A stretch of DNA of 43,955 nt, from NCBI GenBank assembly GCA_028285185.1, contig JANQQD010000218.1:1-43955 (forward strand), in the 5' to 3' direction. Below the pieces are notes generated by a model. It searched no databases, was not told the DNA's origin, and saw only the letters and a program-made list of their open reading frames with translations. The stretch is from Anaerolineae bacterium (GTDB taxonomy: Bacteria > Pseudomonadota > Alphaproteobacteria > DSM-16000 > Inquilinaceae). Each line of letters opens with the position of its first letter. Positions within the stretch are counted from its first letter, which is position 1. The position numbers were made by a program, and so were the translations under genes. This document shows, in pieces, positions 33,832-42,976 of the stretch.

Positions 33832-34000
33832 TTCCAGTCTCGCTCTTGCCGACCGCCGCAGCTGTTAGAGATGCGGCGGCGATCAGAAAGAACAACCTAA
33901 AATTGTTTGACATCTCGTCAACGGCGAGATGCTCCACCTTCGGCATCTTGTCTCAGTGCTGCCGGTTGCTGACCTCTCAGGCTGCGGTTCGGGTAGCCGT

Positions 34001-34915
34001 CTAATCCAGGTGGATCGGGTTGCTCCAGGCCCGCTTGCCCGCGGCGTCGACGATGACGATCCGGACCCAGGAGCCCTTGAATTTCTCCAGCGGCAGGGTG
34101 GCGCGGGTCAGTGCGGCGCCGGCGACCCGCTCCGACTTTGGCGGGCGACCGACGGCCATGACCCGTTGGACCGGCGTGCAGGCGACGTGCAGCGCGCCGC
34201 CTTCGATCGACAGGTCCCGGAACTCGGGCCCCTGGGTGGCGTAGAAATGCCCGGCCTTGAGCGCGGCCAGCAACGCCTCGGGCCCGTTCGCCGTGGCCTT
34301 GACCATCACCCAGCCGCCGAAAGCATCGGAGTCCGGCGTGTCGGTGACTTTGAAGTGGGCGTCGTCCACTGCAATCGTGGTCAGGCGGCGGCCCTCGCTC
34401 AACAGCGCATCCAAGAGATAGGCGCCGCCGGCGCGGTCTTCATGGACCTCGGAGGTGTGGTTGTAGACCTCGACCGCGTGCGGAACGTCGTCCAGGGTGC
34501 GGGCATCATCCATAGTCAGGCCGTACCATTCGGGGTGCGCGATGGCGACGAAGGCCCCTGTGGCAGCGGCCCGGCGGGCGAGCGCTGGCCCTGTTTCGTC
34601 CGCGGCAGTGGGCGCAAAGTCTTCCGGCAGGCCGACGGCCAGGATGTGCCATGGTTCGCCGTTCTGGATGGCCGGCGCATGCACTTCCGCGCCCAACAGC
34701 GTCGTGAAGCTGTTGGTGCGCCAGGGCCGCGTGTCGGTGATGGGGAACCCGTACTTCGCCATGAAGTGGTCGCTCAGGCAGAGGAAGTCGTACCCCCGTT
34801 CGCTATACCGCCGGCACACCTCCTCCGGCTCCAATCGGCCGTCGGAGCGGTTGGAATGCGTGTGCAGATTGCCGCGGTAGAAGGTACCGGGCATCCGGAA
34901 GGCATCGAGGCTCAT
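34001..34915 (-). CDS. PHP-domain phosphoesterase
   Basis: A 304-aa metal-dependent hydrolase of the PHP superfamily. Motifs in order: NLHTHSNRSDG (His18, His20), FLCLSDHFM, a Glu-containing LLGAEVHAP, AIAHPEWYGL, EVYNHTSEV and a late IAVDDAHF, which together supply the metal-binding His/Asp/Glu set. The C-terminal 80 residues form a beta-rich extension (ATQGPEFRDL, SWVRIVIVDAAGKRAWSNPIH) typical of secreted or cell-bound PHP variants. No signal peptide is apparent. Start 34915 was chosen because the motif-bearing strand follows at normal distance; the longer frame adds 186 unrelated codons. Substrate unknown. Confidence 0.88.
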   Translation of the reverse strand: MSLDAFRMPGTFYRGNLHTHSNRSDGRLEPEEVCRRYSERGYDFLCLSDHFMAKYGFPITDTRPWRTNSFTTLLGAEVHAPAIQNGEPWHILAVGLPEDFAPTAADETGPALARRAAATGAFVAIAHPEWYGLTMDDARTLDDVPHAVEVYNHTSEVHEDRAGGAYLLDALLSEGRRLTTIAVDDAHFKVTDTPDSDAFGGWVMVKATANGPEALLAALKAGHFYATQGPEFRDLSIEGGALHVACTPVQRVMAVGRPPKSERVAGAALTRATLPLEKFKGSWVRIVIVDAAGKRAWSNPIHLD

Positions 34916-35164
34916 GGTTTTCGTTCCGTCGGCCCGCGCAGGGTGTGGCCGCTGGGCAGGGCGAGATCGCAGACTCAATGGGGCCCCTGAGTACCAGAAC
35001 TCTGTTGCACCCGCGTGACAGGCCGGGCGTCGGTCTCGCCGGACTTGCGTCTTGTCACGGCTTCGCAACTGGATTGACGGACGTCTCTGAGCCATTCTGA
35101 GACGGCAGCATGCCGACGTGTGCAGATCATCAGGTTTGCGATCTGGTTGAGGGGGGACGTGCTT

Positions 35165-35779
35165 ATGGCGATCTATCTTGACGAAGACCAGTTCGGCAAC
35201 GATACGGCCCTGGTCGGCTTTCCCCATATCCTGCTGTGCATGGGCGTGGTGGTGATGACCAGCAACGACCTTTACGGCGCGCATCTCGGCTGGCCGGGCA
35301 CGCCGTCGGACAACGTGATCACTCAGCTCCGTACTCTGATCAACAACAACAACGTCGCCGACGACATGAAGGCGCTCTATGGCTGCTGCAACCGCGTTGC
35401 CCGGTTCCATGGCGCGAACGACAAGAAGGCCGCCTGGAAGGCGGAGATGACGGGCTATGCCAACACGCTCCAATACACCGGCAATGTCTATGGGTTCTGT
35501 ACGTCAATCATTACGCCGAAGGATGGCACCTACGTCGAGTATCATCCGGAATATCAACAAGATAAATGTAAGGTTTTCTACAAGCGAAATGAAAAGATGA
35601 CCTATACGAGCGGCAATGCGCCCGCAAACGTCCATAAGTACAGCCAGCATTTGGGGCAAGTGGTTCCCTTTGGTCACCTGCCAGCGACCACGGGTGCGTC
35701 AGTCGTCGTGACGAAGAGCAACAAAGGCCAGCTGCACGAAGTCAACTATTTCCTGCGGATGACCAGTTTCGAGGTGTAG
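35165..35779 (+). CDS. Hypothetical protein with possible CNF/CheD-type Cys-His pair
   Basis: A 204-aa soluble protein with no signal peptide and no family I recognise with certainty. Cys25 and His40 (LLCMGVVVMTSNDLYGAH) are 15 residues apart, the same spacing as the catalytic pair of CNF1 toxin and close to that in CheD, and they sit at a comparable strand-turn-strand place. The usual Ser/Gly before the Cys is absent (ILLC). Two more Cys (GCC) and a second His (ARFHG) follow. The C-terminal half is strand-rich. Start 35165 has a GAGGGGGGA stretch about 6-14 nt upstream. It is isolated and convergent with the diol dehydratase. The catalytic idea is speculative. Confidence 0.55.
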   Translation: MAIYLDEDQFGNDTALVGFPHILLCMGVVVMTSNDLYGAHLGWPGTPSDNVITQLRTLINNNNVADDMKALYGCCNRVARFHGANDKKAAWKAEMTGYANTLQYTGNVYGFCTSIITPKDGTYVEYHPEYQQDKCKVFYKRNEKMTYTSGNAPANVHKYSQHLGQVVPFGHLPATTGASVVVTKSNKGQLHEVNYFLRMTSFEV

Positions 35780-35828
35780 TCGCGCACCGCTCGGCGAGGC
35801 CATCCGTCTGTCTGCGGATTGACGGCAA

Positions 35829-36257
35829 TCACTCCTCCGTCTTCAGCAGGCCGGTGTCGCGATAGGCGTCGGCGGCTTCGCGGATGTAGGTGCCGGTCAG
35901 CTCTGCACCGTAGAGGCTGGTGATCTGCTGGCTCAGTGACAGAAGCTGGTAATAGGTCGACCGCCCGGGGCGCAGTGCCTCGTAGATCTCCAAAAGCTCG
36001 CGGTTGGGTATCCGCGTCATCTCCGCGGCGCGGGACAGGTTGTCCGCCACTTGGTCATACCCGGCCGCACGCGCAAACGCGGCTTGCTGCAGCAACGTCT
36101 CCGCACTCGCGGCCACGTCCTGCGGCGCGACATCCTTCGATAGCACGCGCTCCAGGGTCAGGTCGCTGAGACGGCGCCCTGATCCGGTTGTGACGTCCTC
36201 CCGATGGTGCTCGCCGAGCGGGAACGTCATCAGCCGGTCGGGCGTATCGTCGCTCAT
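35829..36257 (-). CDS. pduE: B12-dependent diol dehydratase small subunit
   Basis: The 142-aa small subunit of a coenzyme B12 diol or glycerol dehydratase. Family features: the helical core with LSDLTLERVLSKDVAPQDV, FARAAGYDQVADNLSRAAEM and IYEALRPGRSTYYQLLSLSQQI. Its ATG overlaps the stop of the fused large/medium subunit in an ATGA junction, so the two are translationally coupled. The holoenzyme turns 1,2-propanediol or glycerol into aldehydes; substrate preference cannot be read here. Confidence 0.9.
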   Translation of the reverse strand: MSDDTPDRLMTFPLGEHHREDVTTGSGRRLSDLTLERVLSKDVAPQDVAASAETLLQQAAFARAAGYDQVADNLSRAAEMTRIPNRELLEIYEALRPGRSTYYQLLSLSQQITSLYGAELTGTYIREAADAYRDTGLLKTEE

Positions 36258-38497
36258 TGGAATGAGACTTCCATCTCAACGACGCCTTTGTCCGCGTCGA
36301 TCTGGTTGACCTCACGGTGATGCAGCAGCGTCGTGTGAACGATCAGCCGCAGGCGCGCCTCGTTGTCGATCTTGACCGGCACCGGGTGGGGGGCCTTGCC
36401 AATGGCATAGCAGGCGGCGTTCCGCCCGAGGGCGCGGTAGGAGGCAAGCGTCAGGTTCGGGGCCTGGCTCAGCAGCTCAAGGTTGTTCAGCGGGGCCAGA
36501 TCCTTGCGGTGGATCAGCGCCGTGCCCTTAGATTGGAGGCCGATGGCGATCCCGGACCCGCTCAGCCGCGCGCCGGAGATGCCGATATCCGCCAGATCGG
36601 CGCCGTGATGCACCTTCACCAGGCGCCAGGGCACGCCCTCGCTTTCAATGCCGTCCAAGATCGCTTTCAGAACGTCGGCATGACTCCATCCCGCCAGGGT
36701 CTCGTTCATTGCCGTGGCGAAGGCGGGGCCGACGGCCACGACCACCTCTGAGCCCGCTTTGGCCATCGCCGTGCCCATCGGGGTCAACGTCAAGCCTGGA
36801 TCGGGCGCCTCCTCTGCCAATAGGTCGCGCGGGTCCAGCGCCTGCGGCAGTGCCCGAATACGGTCCCATAACTCACCTGACACGCGGTATCCGGTGCCTG
36901 GGCCCATATAGTCGTTCGGCGTGTTGACGGCACTCAGCACATGGAACTCATCGTCGAAGATCGCCGATGTGTGCAGATAGTCGCCCAGCACGCGCTGGCG
37001 CTGCATCTCCAGTACGCGTTCCGCCACGTCGTCGAAGCCCGCGCGCGCCAGCGCTGCCACGACATCCAACGCGGTCCGGTTGCTTTCCAGAAACGCGTCC
37101 GCTGCTGCCAGATCGCGCACGCTGTCGCGCTCGGGCATGTCGTCGCTGTTATAGGCCGTGGTGGCAGCCGCGACCTCCGCGTCCGTGATCTCGGGAAACC
37201 CCATCTCGCGATAGACCGCCTGGATGGCCCGCGCGGCCTTTGCTCTGGTCTCCAGCACGTCGTTCTCGCGCACGGGCACCAGGCCGGCGTCCACCTGCAT
37301 GTCGCGCTGGATCACAAGCCAGTCGTCCATGTCGTCGGCGTCGAAATTGCCGCCGCCGAACAGGTTGTCCTTGCGCGGCATGACGCTGTGGCCGGAGGTC
37401 ACGAAATCGGTGCCCGGCAGGAACTGCAGCATCAGCTTGGCGGTCTTGCGCATTTCCGAATGCGAGGCCATCGCATCGTTCCCCGAGGCTACCTCCAGCC
37501 CCAACGAGGCGGCGACCAAATTCTCCGCCAGCACGCCCCGGACGCCGTTCGGCAGGGACTCCGGCAAGGCGATGCAGGAGATCGAGCCGTTCTGGATACC
37601 CTGGCTGCCAGCTCCCTTCACCATCAGGATGCAGCGGATTTCCAGGAACAGCATCGACCAGCCGAGGCCGTAGCCCATTAAGGCTTCCGATCCGGAGCCG
37701 GAGGTGAAGCGGGATTTGATCCCCCTTGAGGCGTAGGCCGACGCCAGGATTCCCTTCGACCACGGCGTGTCGTCGCCATCGAGAAAGGATGGGATCGTGC
37801 CGTAGACCGACAGCGTTTCCGCATAGGTCGAGAGCCCCTTCATGGCCAGGCGCAGGTTCAGCGCTTCCTCAACCGAGATCTGGGTCATCAGGCCCGGCCT
37901 GCCCACCTGGGAGCCGACCAGCAGCGCCAGCGCGCTGAACGGGGCGCTGCGGGCGACCCGCACGGTCGTCTCGGCCTCCGCAAAGCCGCGCAAGCCCGCC
38001 TCGGCCGCGTCGGCGGCCAGCAGGGCGGGGTTCTCTTTCCAGTTGGTCACGTGGGCCTGGTCGGCGGGCTTGCGGCGCTGGCGCATCTTCTGCATCGCCA
38101 TCATCATTTCGACGACGTTCAGTTCGCCCATCACCTCCGCGATCTTCGCGGGCGTGCAGCCCGACATGACCTCCATCACGCGCTTCTGGGGCACATTGAT
38201 GTCCACGAACAGGCGCGCGATTTCGGTGGAGCCCATCGCCATGGAGGTCTCGGCGGCTTCCAGATCGATCGAATAGCGCGCGATGAACCGGTCGATCGCG
38301 TCGAACTCTTCTGCCGTGCGCCCGTCCATCTCCACGACCCGCCCGCTCTCGATCGCAAGCGACGGTTTCGGATCGTTCGGGCTCTGCATGACGACCAGAC
38401 CGAGTTCGTGAAGCTCGGTGATGAACACCTCTTTGTTCACGCTTCGCTGTGCCAGTCGCTCGAACCGCTTCGAGCGTGGCGCTGCCGCCGTTGCCAT
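36254..38497 (-). CDS. B12-dependent diol dehydratase, fused large and medium subunits
   Basis: A 747-aa fusion of PduC-like large subunit (about 1-555) and PduD-like medium subunit (about 583-747), joined by a short acidic linker. Catalytic residues of the Klebsiella enzyme are conserved with an offset of six: His149 (QAHVTN), Glu176 (EAETTV) and Asp341 (SGNDAM). SRFTSGSGSEA and FLPGTDFVTSGHS match the large subunit; SEVVVAVGPAF, ARLSGSGIAIGLQSKG and LLSQAPNLTLASYR match the medium one, which lacks the usual N-terminal extension. Start 38497 has AAGGGG at 38504-38509. It forms an operon with pduE. No reactivating factor, aldehyde dehydrogenase or shell gene adjoins. Fused large-medium chains are uncommon. 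Confidence 0.92.
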   Translation of the reverse strand: MATAAAPRSKRFERLAQRSVNKEVFITELHELGLVVMQSPNDPKPSLAIESGRVVEMDGRTAEEFDAIDRFIARYSIDLEAAETSMAMGSTEIARLFVDINVPQKRVMEVMSGCTPAKIAEVMGELNVVEMMMAMQKMRQRRKPADQAHVTNWKENPALLAADAAEAGLRGFAEAETTVRVARSAPFSALALLVGSQVGRPGLMTQISVEEALNLRLAMKGLSTYAETLSVYGTIPSFLDGDDTPWSKGILASAYASRGIKSRFTSGSGSEALMGYGLGWSMLFLEIRCILMVKGAGSQGIQNGSISCIALPESLPNGVRGVLAENLVAASLGLEVASGNDAMASHSEMRKTAKLMLQFLPGTDFVTSGHSVMPRKDNLFGGGNFDADDMDDWLVIQRDMQVDAGLVPVRENDVLETRAKAARAIQAVYREMGFPEITDAEVAAATTAYNSDDMPERDSVRDLAAADAFLESNRTALDVVAALARAGFDDVAERVLEMQRQRVLGDYLHTSAIFDDEFHVLSAVNTPNDYMGPGTGYRVSGELWDRIRALPQALDPRDLLAEEAPDPGLTLTPMGTAMAKAGSEVVVAVGPAFATAMNETLAGWSHADVLKAILDGIESEGVPWRLVKVHHGADLADIGISGARLSGSGIAIGLQSKGTALIHRKDLAPLNNLELLSQAPNLTLASYRALGRNAACYAIGKAPHPVPVKIDNEARLRLIVHTTLLHHREVNQIDADKGVVEMEVSFQ

Positions 38498-38701
38498 CTC
38501 ACAACCCCTTCGCTTCGACCGTCCGCGACCCGTAAGCGTCCCACCGGAGACACCGAGACAGATCGATCGTGCACGCGCACGGCGCAATGCGAAACAGACT
38601 TGGTGGCGCAAAGGACAAAAGGGGGCTGAGGATGGGAGGCGTCTGGTGTCGCCAAGACCTAACCAGCTTGTGACAACTCAGGACGCTGCTCCGATTTCTC
38701 C

Positions 38702-39148
38702 TTAATGAAGACTTATTTGCACTCGGCGATTTGACGGCTCCAGCACGCCATCGGGCGTCGCCACCAAAGGGTCATTCTCTCCGACGCCTAGCGTGTGGAT
38801 TCTTTCCGGCGGGACCCCTCTGCTGATCAGTTCGGCTGAGACCGCTTCGGCTCGGCGGATCGAGATCTCCATGCTCTCCTCTGCTGTCCCATACCTGTCG
38901 TCATAACCTCTGATGTAGATAACTGGGTCTTCTGCACCATGGTACTCGTCCATGACCTCAGCTATCGCAGCCAGTGCGTCCTCATCCAGTGCATCACTCT
39001 GATGGTCGAAGAAAATAAAGTACACGAACTCTCTAAACACAGCGAAACTCGGTGTCATGCCCTGGGGGATGTTCCAGAACCCGATCGCGATGGATGCCAT
39101 TACAGCAAAGAACGTTCGTCCAAACCGTAATGCCCATCTCGCGGTCAT
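38702..39148 (-). CDS. OmpA-like peptidoglycan-binding protein
   Basis: A 148-aa protein with an N-terminal hydrophobic segment (FGRTFFAVMASIAIGFWNI, signal anchor or signal peptide) and a C-terminal OmpA-like domain (about 38-148). Domain features: IFFDHQSDALDEDAL, IYIRGYDDRYG, ISIRRAEAVSAELISRGV, ERIHTLGVGEND and SNRRVQIS, the Asp and Arg (RRA) residues for diaminopimelate binding being present. The barrel part of full OmpA is missing, as in many small OmpA-domain proteins. It is on the same strand as, and 204 bp upstream of, the diol dehydratase, probably separate. Confidence 0.87.
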   Translation of the reverse strand: MTARWALRFGRTFFAVMASIAIGFWNIPQGMTPSFAVFREFVYFIFFDHQSDALDEDALAAIAEVMDEYHGAEDPVIYIRGYDDRYGTAEESMEISIRRAEAVSAELISRGVPPERIHTLGVGENDPLVATPDGVLEPSNRRVQISLH

Positions 39149-39396
39149 TGGAAATCCTCAGCACTGTGCGGCCCGGTCTTTGCGGGGCAGCGGAATTTCG
39201 CGGCGTTTCGCGTAAGATACCACCAAAAATTGATCAAATAGGAACCCTATCGGCGCGGTCGTGTGCACTCGCTGAAAACTCGCAGTACCTTTTGTCGCGC
39301 TTTCTTCTCTGCCAACGTAGCCACACATGGAGGCGCGGAGGCGGGCGATAGCCCCACCCTTGGCCGGGGCTAGCACTGAACCGAGGGGAGGCCGTT

Positions 39397-40473
39397 ATGG
39401 AGACGACACGGCAAGTCGTTCGGAAAGACCGTTCCATTCCGCTGTCCCGTCGCCAGGCTCTGGCAGCGGCGGCGTCAGGGGTTGCGCTGTCGGCGGTAGG
39501 CCTGCCTGCGGCGTCCCGCCCGGCCTCTGCCCAGCCTGCGACGGTCGGGGCGGCGATGGTGGACCGCGCCAACGGCTGGCTTGGCCTGCTGACCGCCGAA
39601 CAGCACGCAGCCGCGGTCATGGACCTCGGCGGCCGCACCTGGCGGAACTGGAACTACATGCTCGGCTCCAGCTTTGCCCCCGGCTTGGCGCTGGAGCGCA
39701 TGACGGCCGAGCAGAAGGACGCCGCGTTGGACCTGCTCGCGACCGCCTTGAGCGACGGTGGGCTGACCACGGCAATGAACATCATGCTGCAGCAGGACAT
39801 CCTGCGCGACGAATGGGGCAAGGGCAGCCCCGATCGTAATCGCGAGCGCTTCTCGCTGATGATCTTCGGCACGCCGTCCGCGACTGACCCCTGGGGATGG
39901 CGCTGGGAAGGCCACCATCTTACGATCACCTTCACGCTGATGGGCGACCAGGTGGTTGCACACACGCCCAAGGCCTTCTCGTCGGAGCCGAACACCGTGC
40001 CGTCGGGTCCCTATGAGGGGCTGGTCGTGCTGCCGGAGAACGAGAGCCTGGGCCGGGCGCTGTTCGCCGACCTGAGCCCCGCCCACCGGCGCGACGCGCT
40101 TTTGCAGGAGGCATCGTTCGGCAACGTCCAGACGATGGCCGGGCGGGAAGACCGGATCACGGCGCGCCAGGGCGTTGCGCTCGGCGACCTGCCTCAGGGC
40201 CAGGCGGATATAGTGCGCCGCCTGATCGACGTCTACACGAATGACCATCTCACCGGAGACCTTGCCGGGCCCCAGCAGGCTCGGCTGGCGGAGAACGACC
40301 TCCCAGCCGCGCGCTTCGGCTGGGCGGGTGCCGACTTGGACGGCAACTCCATCTACTATCGCATCCACGGCGACACGTTTCTGATCGAGTTCGCGACCCT
40401 CAGAAACCAGCCGCTGCACCACCATACGATCGTGCACGACCTGGAGCGCAACCTGGGCCGCCACGTCATCTAA
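39397..40473 (+). CDS. DUF3500 family protein with Tat signal
   Basis: A 358-aa exported protein of the DUF3500 family. The N-terminus is a twin-arginine signal (SRRQALAAAASGVALSA, cleavage near ASA-QPA). The mature part shows family features: RFSLMIFGTPSATDPWGWRW, EGHHLTITFTLMGD, YRIHGDTFLIEF and the closing HHHTIVHDLERNLGRH with a His cluster that may bind metal. The function of DUF3500 is not established; it is found with or near esterase-type and dehydrogenase genes in other genomes. Start has a GGGGAGG site. Convergent with the next gene, 35 bp away. Confidence 0.88.
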   Translation: METTRQVVRKDRSIPLSRRQALAAAASGVALSAVGLPAASRPASAQPATVGAAMVDRANGWLGLLTAEQHAAAVMDLGGRTWRNWNYMLGSSFAPGLALERMTAEQKDAALDLLATALSDGGLTTAMNIMLQQDILRDEWGKGSPDRNRERFSLMIFGTPSATDPWGWRWEGHHLTITFTLMGDQVVAHTPKAFSSEPNTVPSGPYEGLVVLPENESLGRALFADLSPAHRRDALLQEASFGNVQTMAGREDRITARQGVALGDLPQGQADIVRRLIDVYTNDHLTGDLAGPQQARLAENDLPAARFGWAGADLDGNSIYYRIHGDTFLIEFATLRNQPLHHHTIVHDLERNLGRHVI

Positions 40474-40508
40474 GGCGGAAGGCAAGACGTCGTGTCCGGC
40501 GGCGCGCG

Positions 40509-41447
40509 TCAGCGCGCGGCCGAAGGGCCGTCATGCAGGTCGTCGATGATCCGGAAGGCGAGCCCCATCTCCGTCGCGAGGCGCTGTGTGCTGGCCTGAA
40601 GGTCGCCCACAGGTTTGCTGAATTTAACCGGCTCGAACCGCTCCACCCGGTCGTCGATGGCCAGGAAGAACGCGTCGTCGTGGAAGGCCGCCCGGACCTT
40701 GCCCTTGCCGAACTGGTCCATGAAGCCCGTCAACGTGGCCCGCAGGTCGGGGCTCAGCAGGCCGCGCGCCTCCGCCTCGCTCTCGGCGTTCACCTCGAAC
40801 AGCTCTGCGAAAGCCGGAGTGTCGGGAAACGGGACCGCATGGATGTCTTCGGGGTCAATGTCGTATTTGGTGAGCGAGTTGCCGACGCCACCGAACCTGG
40901 CACTCACGACGGTCCGGCCGGAGACTGGCACCGGGACTGAGATGGCGAACACGGGGCCACGGAACACGGTCCTGGTTTTCCTCTCCGCGCCTACCGTAAG
41001 CCGGGTTTCCACCATCACGAAGTCGGTTCCGCGATGGCGGCCGACGAAGGCGTCAAAGACCGCGACCGCCCCCCGCGGAAGGCAGCCGGAGCGCCGGGCC
41101 CGCGCCATCCAGGTGCGCCCGTTCTTCACGGACAACGGGCCGATATCGCCCAACACCTCGGCGATCGCCGGCAGCACGACGACCTTTGCCTGTTCAGCGA
41201 ACCGGCTGGCAATCAGCTGATAGACCACGCAATAGGCCACAAAGCCGAACACAGGTGCCGAGATGCCGACGCTGTAGAGATTCGCGCCGTACGCGATCAG
41301 GACGACGGCGATGGCGGCGGTCGCCACCGCCACGCCTGCCGAAATCAACCTGACCCGCTGCCGAAGCCGACCGCGCAGGGCCTCAAGCTCTGCGGCCTTG
41401 GGGCCGATACGCTGTCGGTACGCTGCCGCGATCTTGGCCTCGTCCAT
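40509..41447 (-). CDS. DUF3137 family membrane protein
   Basis: A 312-aa protein with an N-terminal helical head (IAAAYRQRIGPKAAELEALRG), two close transmembrane helices (about 34-75: LISAGVAVATAAIAVVLIAYG and ISAPVFGFVAYCVVYQLI), and a soluble C-terminal domain characteristic of DUF3137 (FVGRHRGTDFVMVETRL, FAISVPVPVSGRTVV and VRAAFHDDAFFLAIDDR). The family is of unknown function, usually at the inner membrane. No operon partner. Confidence 0.85.
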   Translation of the reverse strand: MDEAKIAAAYRQRIGPKAAELEALRGRLRQRVRLISAGVAVATAAIAVVLIAYGANLYSVGISAPVFGFVAYCVVYQLIASRFAEQAKVVVLPAIAEVLGDIGPLSVKNGRTWMARARRSGCLPRGAVAVFDAFVGRHRGTDFVMVETRLTVGAERKTRTVFRGPVFAISVPVPVSGRTVVSARFGGVGNSLTKYDIDPEDIHAVPFPDTPAFAELFEVNAESEAEARGLLSPDLRATLTGFMDQFGKGKVRAAFHDDAFFLAIDDRVERFEPVKFSKPVGDLQASTQRLATEMGLAFRIIDDLHDGPSAAR

Positions 41448-41627
41448 GGTGCCACCCCATCAAACACTGCTGGCGAGACGGATATGCATATCGACAGCCC
41501 CCACCCGGTTCGCCGCGGCGATGGCACTCCAGCGGCGTCGGGCAGGGGGTATCTTGAGGTCGGAACAGGATCGCCGGGTTGCCCCGGCTATGATGTCTGC
41601 TGCCCTTAGGGCAAGCCGGTCATACGG

Positions 41628-42071
41628 TCAGAGCACACAGACCGGTTGGCCGTTGCGTACTTCGCCGCGCCCCTGGGGGCAGATGTAGCACTCATTGCCG
41701 ACCCTCATTTCATAGGGCTCGCAGGTGGAGCCGCCGAGATATTCCGCCGAAATCATGTTGCCGAACACCCCGCCGACCTGGCAGGCGTCCGATCCGTTCA
41801 CGGCGAAGATCGTGCGCGCCGAACCGGAGGGGCATGACCAGCAGCCTTGCGTGGGATCCCAGAAGCCGCGTCCGCCGTTGCCGCCGACGCGGGCGCTGCA
41901 GCTTTCCATCTTGGAGAACTGCGCGGGGACGATCTGCGGGCCTGGTGCACCGCCGCCACCGCCGCCACCCGGCTGGGGGACAATGCACCCTGCGACCGCG
42001 AAGGCGATAAGCGCCGCCATAACGCCGAGGCGTCGGGACGTACTGATGATGCCGGAAGGCCTTTCGGGCAT
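41628..42071 (-). CDS. Cys-rich lipoprotein with Gly-rich linker
   Basis: A 147-aa predicted lipoprotein. The signal peptide (RRLGVMAALIAFAVAGC) has a lipobox at Cys29 and is followed by a Gly-rich linker (PQPGGGGGGGAPGPQ). The mature part has many Cys (ESCSARVGG, GCWSCPSG, ACQVG, TCEPYEM, ECYICPQGRG, VCVL), suggesting several disulfides and a small repeated knot-like domain. I recognise no family. Start 42071 was chosen because the signal peptide follows it; the frame extends to 42239 without further support. Confidence 0.72.
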   Translation of the reverse strand: MPERPSGIISTSRRLGVMAALIAFAVAGCIVPQPGGGGGGGAPGPQIVPAQFSKMESCSARVGGNGGRGFWDPTQGCWSCPSGSARTIFAVNGSDACQVGGVFGNMISAEYLGGSTCEPYEMRVGNECYICPQGRGEVRNGQPVCVL

Positions 42072-42337
42072 TTTTACGTGATCGTCTCCCGTTCGTCGCG
42101 GTTGATGAAAGATTGGTGCATCACCGCTGGGTTGTATTGATGATGGCGGTGACGCGGCTGCGCCACCGGAGGGAACTGACAGGCAAACGAATGCCGATGC
42201 GTTGCAGTCGCACTGGCCCGCATGGATCCTGACGCTCACATAGTAAGCGTTCCAGACTCCCGATTATATAGACACGGAAAGTTGCGACCCATCGACGCGG
42301 CGCGGACCCGACACGCGATCTGAGGCGGGTGGACGGC

Positions 42338-42976
42338 TCAGAATGGAGCCTCCTTCGCCTTTGTCGGGGCCGCGCGCTGGAGCATGCCTGTCCAAGGTTG
42401 CACAAGCTGGCCCCAGTAATAGACTTCGAGGTCGTCATTCACCATGCCGTTCGGGCTTGCGTAGTTGAAGAATTCCATGGGCTCTGTGAAGTACTCGGTC
42501 ATCCATTCGGAAAAATCGCTGGGGTCGACCACCTCTTTGAAGACATGTGTGCTGCTGTCGATCAGGTAGATCGACGGGATGATGTCAGGGCCTTTCACGA
42601 AGTTCCAGCAATGGAACGAGTCGTCGCCGTCGATCATGCCGTCTTCTTCGACAACGAAGACCGCACCCCTAGGCACTCCTCCCGATTTCAGCCAGGCCCA
42701 GACTTCGGTGGTGCGTCGGCCGTTGTCGTAGGCAAAGGACCGGTCATGGGCCTGCGGCTGCTTTACCGTGGGGTCGTCGGGGTTGCCGTCATTGACCTTT
42801 TGCGGATTGCGGCCGTTGGTCGTGAGAACCTCGGCCGTCTCGATCGCGCTCTGGTAACACCGGCCGCGCGGATTGGTGCCGGCATAGGGATTGATCACCT
42901 TCAACCGCGCACCGATCGCCTCGATGCCGCTGAGCGGGCTTGTCGGCCCAGAGATCGTGTTGCTGCGCTTGCGCAT
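42338..42976 (-). CDS. Papain-fold-like protein with Cys-His-Asp, possible Tox-PL type
   Basis: A 212-aa protein without signal peptide. The order and spacing Cys40 (RGRCYQSAIETAEVL), His122 (DSFHCWNFVKG) and Asp140 (IYLIDSSTHVF) fit the papain-like fold of Tox-PL toxin domains, where a Cys at the start of a long helix is followed by a Gly-rich GAVFVV strand, a His strand and an Asp strand. Here GVPRGAVFVVEEDG precedes the His strand. Function could be a deamidase or protease, possibly toxin-related. Start 42976 has GGAGG 7 nt upstream. No immunity gene is clear; the adjacent genes are lipoproteins. The assignment rests on motif order only. Confidence 0.55.
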   Translation of the reverse strand: MRKRSNTISGPTSPLSGIEAIGARLKVINPYAGTNPRGRCYQSAIETAEVLTTNGRNPQKVNDGNPDDPTVKQPQAHDRSFAYDNGRRTTEVWAWLKSGGVPRGAVFVVEEDGMIDGDDSFHCWNFVKGPDIIPSIYLIDSSTHVFKEVVDPSDFSEWMTEYFTEPMEFFNYASPNGMVNDDLEVYYWGQLVQPWTGMLQRAAPTKAKEAPF

